Of a DNA stretch of 64,000 nucleotides, positions 60,161 to 64,000 are shown piece by piece. The stretch's first letter is position 1. Every line of letters begins with the position of its first letter. The notes under the pieces are model-generated. The model was not told the DNA's origin, made no database searches, and saw only the letters and a program-made list of their open reading frames with translations. This DNA is from Coptis chinensis (taxonomy: Eukaryota; Streptophyta; Magnoliopsida; Ranunculales; Ranunculaceae). The stretch covers positions 65,603,001-65,667,000 of the forward strand of contig CM027384.1 of assembly GCA_015680905.1 (NCBI GenBank). The letters run 5' to 3'. A program made the translations under genes and the position numbers.

Positions 60161-61540
60161 GTACAATGACAAGCTCAATAATAACATCAGCAAGACTTTA
60201 TGGGATTATGTTCATCGATCGACATTTCAACCAGATTGCACTACTCAAGTGTACTTAGTTTCTTTGAATTTGGAACTACTCATTTGGGTGATAAACATAC
60301 ATATTACTTTTGAATTTGGATTGCCTAGTTATATTATCAATAACATACATATGTGAAGATGTGAAATAAAAGGAAACCTTGATTAAGAATGGCTTGTACA
60401 TAGCATAGGGTCAGGGTTGCTATAAAGAACTAAATTTGTAGGGCGTGTATATATGCGAAACGTGCAATGGCTCTTCTTTTGCGACTTAGACGGAGTTTTT
60501 CTGGAACACCTACAATGGCATGGATCTGGTGAACATCTAGAAGAAATGTGGATTATTACTTATATGTTATTTATCGATTCCACTACATATATCTAATTCA
60601 CGTCCTTGACGCCTGTTTACTTTGACCAAATGAAGAAATATTCACGTCCTTGATGTGCTTGAAGTGTGGATCTTTTTGGAAAACTAGCAGTGCAAGTTAA
60701 GTTTTGTTTCACCAATATTTAAAATAGTATTGCCTTAACAGTTAATCGTCTATATTCGTGCATATGAAATAGCCTAGTTGCGAATACATCAGAAAGATCA
60801 GTATTGCATGTACATAACATGAAAACATGCCCTATGGAAATAGAAGGATGACATCCAGAGGTGTATAGTGATTAGTGAATGACTCACAACCAGCATCAGG
60901 AACGCTAATTCCCCGAGGCCTGAACATCTAAGAGGGTCCCAGATTGCTTAGTCGAATGCCCTCGGGAGTGGATTATCAACCAACAATACAAGTCCACAAA
61001 AGAAAAGATAAAAGAAAACAATTCTATTGTATTATGAAGTCTGATTCTTGTGCAAGGAAAGGGCATCATTATCCAAAGGAGTAACACAATGGTGGCACCA
61101 TCGAGCAGACTTTATTCTGATCGAAGACCCTAACTCTACATACTTCCGATTCTCCTCTCAAATAATTGTGTCGAGGGGATTTGCACAGTAGTGCCCCCAT
61201 TTGCAATGTAGGTTTTGGGTTTAATCTCCCTGCTAAAAAAACCGGTCTATTAAAACTCTCCGTATGCGAACAAACTCACGTAACCTTCCTCCCTTTCAAA
61301 ACCCCAAATTATCAGGGAAAACAGACGAAAATGCCCCTGACACCACTACCCTCTTTCTTCTTCCTTTCTCACTTTCTTTTGTTCTTTTCAAATATGAAAT
61401 TATTCTTTTCTTTCTCTCAATCAATTTCTTTTGAAATTTGTTGTTCTCCAATCAAGCAAATCAAATTTGAGAAGCAATATCAAGATTTTTTTTTTCTTCC
61501 ACTCAAAACCAGATATGAGATTTGAAAATTCTTATGTAAG
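60161..61540. other. Intergenic sequence right of the Tat element
   Basis: The flank continues the pre-insertion sequence interrupted at 47927. No gene is recognised; a frame at 61166-61525 is phenylalanine-rich and low in complexity. Confidence 0.5.
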
Positions 61541-61740
61541 TTTAAATTTGCATAGTGACATTGGTATGTAAACTTAAATTTCCATAGTGACATTTGTATG
61601 TAAAAATCAATTTACATATGTAAAGTTAAATTTGCATAGTCATATTTACATAGAGTCATGAGATCTGCTGAGAAAAATCAATATGTAAAGATAAATTTGC
61701 ATACTTAAATTTCTATGCAAAAACAAATTTACAGTCACAG
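61541..61740. repeat. Short dispersed repeats of TAAATTTGCATAGTGAC type
   Basis: Five or six imperfect copies of TAAA(C/G)TTAAATTTGCATAGT and ATGTAAA occur within 200 bp. They look like local duplication; no terminal repeats frame them. Confidence 0.6.
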
Positions 61741-62481
61741 GAACCCAATTTATTCAAATTAGGAAGAATAAAGAAAAATCAATAAAACAAACACAAAGAT
61801 TCACAACAATCAATCGAAATGAGAAAGAGAGTGTCATCAACCCATGTTTCTTCATTGTTAAACTTGATTTATTCATTGTTGAAAAAGATTTCTTTTTTGC
61901 CAAACCTAATTTCTCAAAATCTAACGATATCGAACTTGATTAAAGGAGAATCCAAAGAAATCGAAACAAGTTGAAGTAGAAAGGCAAGGAATGTAAATAG
62001 GGTTTTTCTTCAAAGGGTAAAAGAGGAAGAGAAAAATATCAGAAAATGAGAAACATAAGTGATTTCTTTTCCAATCTCAAAAACATGGAGGTTATGTTAT
62101 AACACATGGATAATATGGAGGTTTTATTATATAGGCCGAAGAGGGGGGGTTTACATGAACCCGGATCTAAACCAGGGGGCTGAGGCCCATTTCTTAATTT
62201 GCAATGTCTCTAGTCACTTGTAGCACATTCTTTTGCTTAATACAAATCACTCTTAGCAAAAAAAAAGAACGTGCACAAGAAAAAAAACATGCACCTTTAA
62301 CTTATTTTATTATTTAGTTAATCAATTAACTTGTAAATCAATGGATCAAATTAAGTTAGTTAAATTGCATAAAATCAGAAAATCTTAGAATGATCTTTTT
62401 TACTATTCAATAATGATATCCCATGCACCAACATATATATTAAATCCCAATAAACATGTGTTATATATCGATTTTCCCCAG
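61741..62481. other. Intergenic sequence before the terminal LTR
   Basis: A-rich, no coding signal. A G-rich patch (GAAGAGGGGGGGTTTACATG) at about 62139 is followed by CCCGGATCTAAACCAGGGGG. Confidence 0.5.
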
Positions 62482-64000
62482 TGTCACACCTCAAATTTCA
62501 TAATGGCTGAATACCAAGGACATGTAGCATCTACCGTCATTACAAAGCTTGAGACGCGATATGAACATTTAAATAGATTAAACTTATATGGATATTGATA
62601 AATGGGTATTGAATGGTATACCCGGATGAAGCTTGTGTTGTTTATTGATAAATGGGTATTGAATGGTATACCCGGGGTACAGTTTGATGAAGATTGTATC
62701 GTTTATTGATAAATGGGTATTGAATGGTATACCCTAATGAACCATGTATTGATATTAATAAATGGTTATTGTAAGGTATACCCTGAAGAGGATTGTACTA
62801 GTGTTGATGTTGGTTTCATTTTAGTTTTATTTTGATATGATTCATTGATTCCTTGAGAATAATTGTATGCTTGTGTGTAAATTCCTAGTCCATGCCATGA
62901 CTCCTTTGATATGAAAGTCATGTAACGACTGATTTTATTTTATGAAAATTCCTCAGGTGAATCTTCTGGGGTGTAGTGAGTAGTAAAATTCCTTGATTGA
63001 TCACGAAGGTGTGTAGGGTTAGAAAATTCCTTGGCTGCATTCCCCGAGGTGTGATTATGTATATTTTTAGCCCAAGTGTGGCTATTAGCCCAAGAGTGGT
63101 TGTGGTATTATTTATGATATGATATGATATATATATATAGCATGCAAACTTATATATCCCGTCTTCTCGGCGTTCTGTGGTCCTAGTCGATATCCCAACA
63201 AAGATGGATGCATGTTACTGAGAGTGGATTGGGTTATACGGGGAGACACATGGATATATGTGTCAGTGACAGCAGTGTATAGAGGTGACTATCGTGGTCG
63301 TGGCTAGGGATATTTGTTTGTAATGTTATGAACAAAATATGATGATATAGTTAAGTTATAAATGTCTGAAGTGTTAGTTATATTCACTTGATCTAACTGT
63401 GATTTCAGGAGGGTAGACCCTACTAACTTTTTGTGCAAGGCAAAGGTAAAAGTAAAGTTAAATGTAGTTATTTTGTATAACCGCATATATGTTACTTTAG
63501 TTAGTTTTGTTAAGGGAATAATGAACTAAAATGCCTCCGAGTGAGGAACTACCTGCCTTATCCCTGAATTACTCACATTGGATTGTATATAAACATTTGT
63601 TATGGAAGATAATAGAGTTTTTGATGTATAAGAAGTGGGGAGGAACTGATACTCAATTGTTGAAGTTGTTTTGGTAACGTGGAGATGTATGTATGTTAGT
63701 TTGTATAAGATATGTATTACGGTTCCTAGGATTTTGTTTGTATATAAATTGTTTTCTTTTGAGTCGAGGATTGGTTATTTAATTTAACTGATATTTGTCG
63801 AGATGGTCAAGTAACTGGCTCTACGAATCAATATATATTTGAGTAGTTGAGTTTACGACCAAGGTTTTAATATTTGTTATGGAAGTATATTATTTGATTT
63901 TTAGGTTATGATAGGTTCTAAATTTATGAAATGTTGAAAAGACAGGGGAAACTCTGCAGCCAAAGTTTTTGTAGGATGTTCCTGTCCTTGCATAGTTTAG
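62482..64000 (+). mobile_element. Chromovirus-like LTR, truncated by the window end
   Basis: Begins TGTCACACCTCAAATTTCAT, a terminus typical of long Del/Tekay LTRs, and runs past the end of the window. It contains AATGCCTCCGAGTGAGGAAC near 63530, the same CTCC..GAGGAACTA motif seen in the TGTAACGCCC LTRs of this window. No frame of interest. Whether it is a solo LTR or part of a complete element cannot be seen. Confidence 0.6.
62583..62790. repeat. About 50-60-bp minisatellite, 4 copies
   Basis: Each unit reads TATTGATAAATGGGTATTGA then ATGGTATACCC and a variable tail with GATGAAG or GAACCATG. It lies inside the terminal LTR. Confidence 0.85.

Overview
The window reads as nuclear DNA of a flowering plant, most likely a eudicot. 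It is AT-rich, has spliced-gene remnants with GT/AG borders, plant-type retrotransposon lineages (Tat-type Ty3/gypsy, chromovirus-like LTRs, L1-type LINE), a CACTA DNA transposon with subterminal repeats, and a Helitron RepHel remnant. I see no intact host protein-coding gene, no rRNA, tRNA or CRISPR array, and nothing bacterial. It is a graveyard of decayed gene copies built up by nested transposition.

Layout. 1-430: a 190-bp tandem repeat. 1060-2524: a frameshifted Helitron RepHel fragment (minus). 2525-14820: AT-rich DNA without recognisable genes. 14823-16593: a plus-strand pseudogene resembling the CHUP1-like coiled-coil family, split by a 0.68-kb inverted-repeat element. 17236-40050: at least ten head-to-tail, minus-strand, about 0.98-kb copies of one kelch/beta-propeller-like gene, all broken. 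The array is interrupted by a 2.94-kb solo LTR (18454-21390, TSD ATCAT), by a TGATAA...TTATCA LTR (21599-28116) that itself contains a large LTR retrotransposon without gag or pol (from 21811), by a second copy of the pseudogene 3' segment (29186-30085), by a LINE fragment and a possibly organelle-derived block (30740-33390), and by another TGATAA-family LTR (38537-39822).

40512-45418 is a CACTA-type element that seems to carry a captured gene leader. 47928-60155 is a complete but dead Tat-lineage Ty3/gypsy retrotransposon (TSD GTAGG). It has gag, protease, reverse transcriptase, RNase H, a second archaeal-type RNase H and integrase remnants, then a spliced antisense gene and a 35-bp tandem array before the 3' LTR. 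Its reverse transcriptase is cut by a 1.55-kb TGATAA-family solo LTR inserted exactly in the catalytic YIDD codons. The window ends inside another chromovirus-like LTR (62482-64000).

The parts do not work together as a pathway. The story is evolutionary: tandem duplication of a kelch-like gene, duplication and chimerism with a neighbouring pseudogene through the same ACAT microhomology, and at least three nested rounds of retrotransposition, each readable from target-site duplications.
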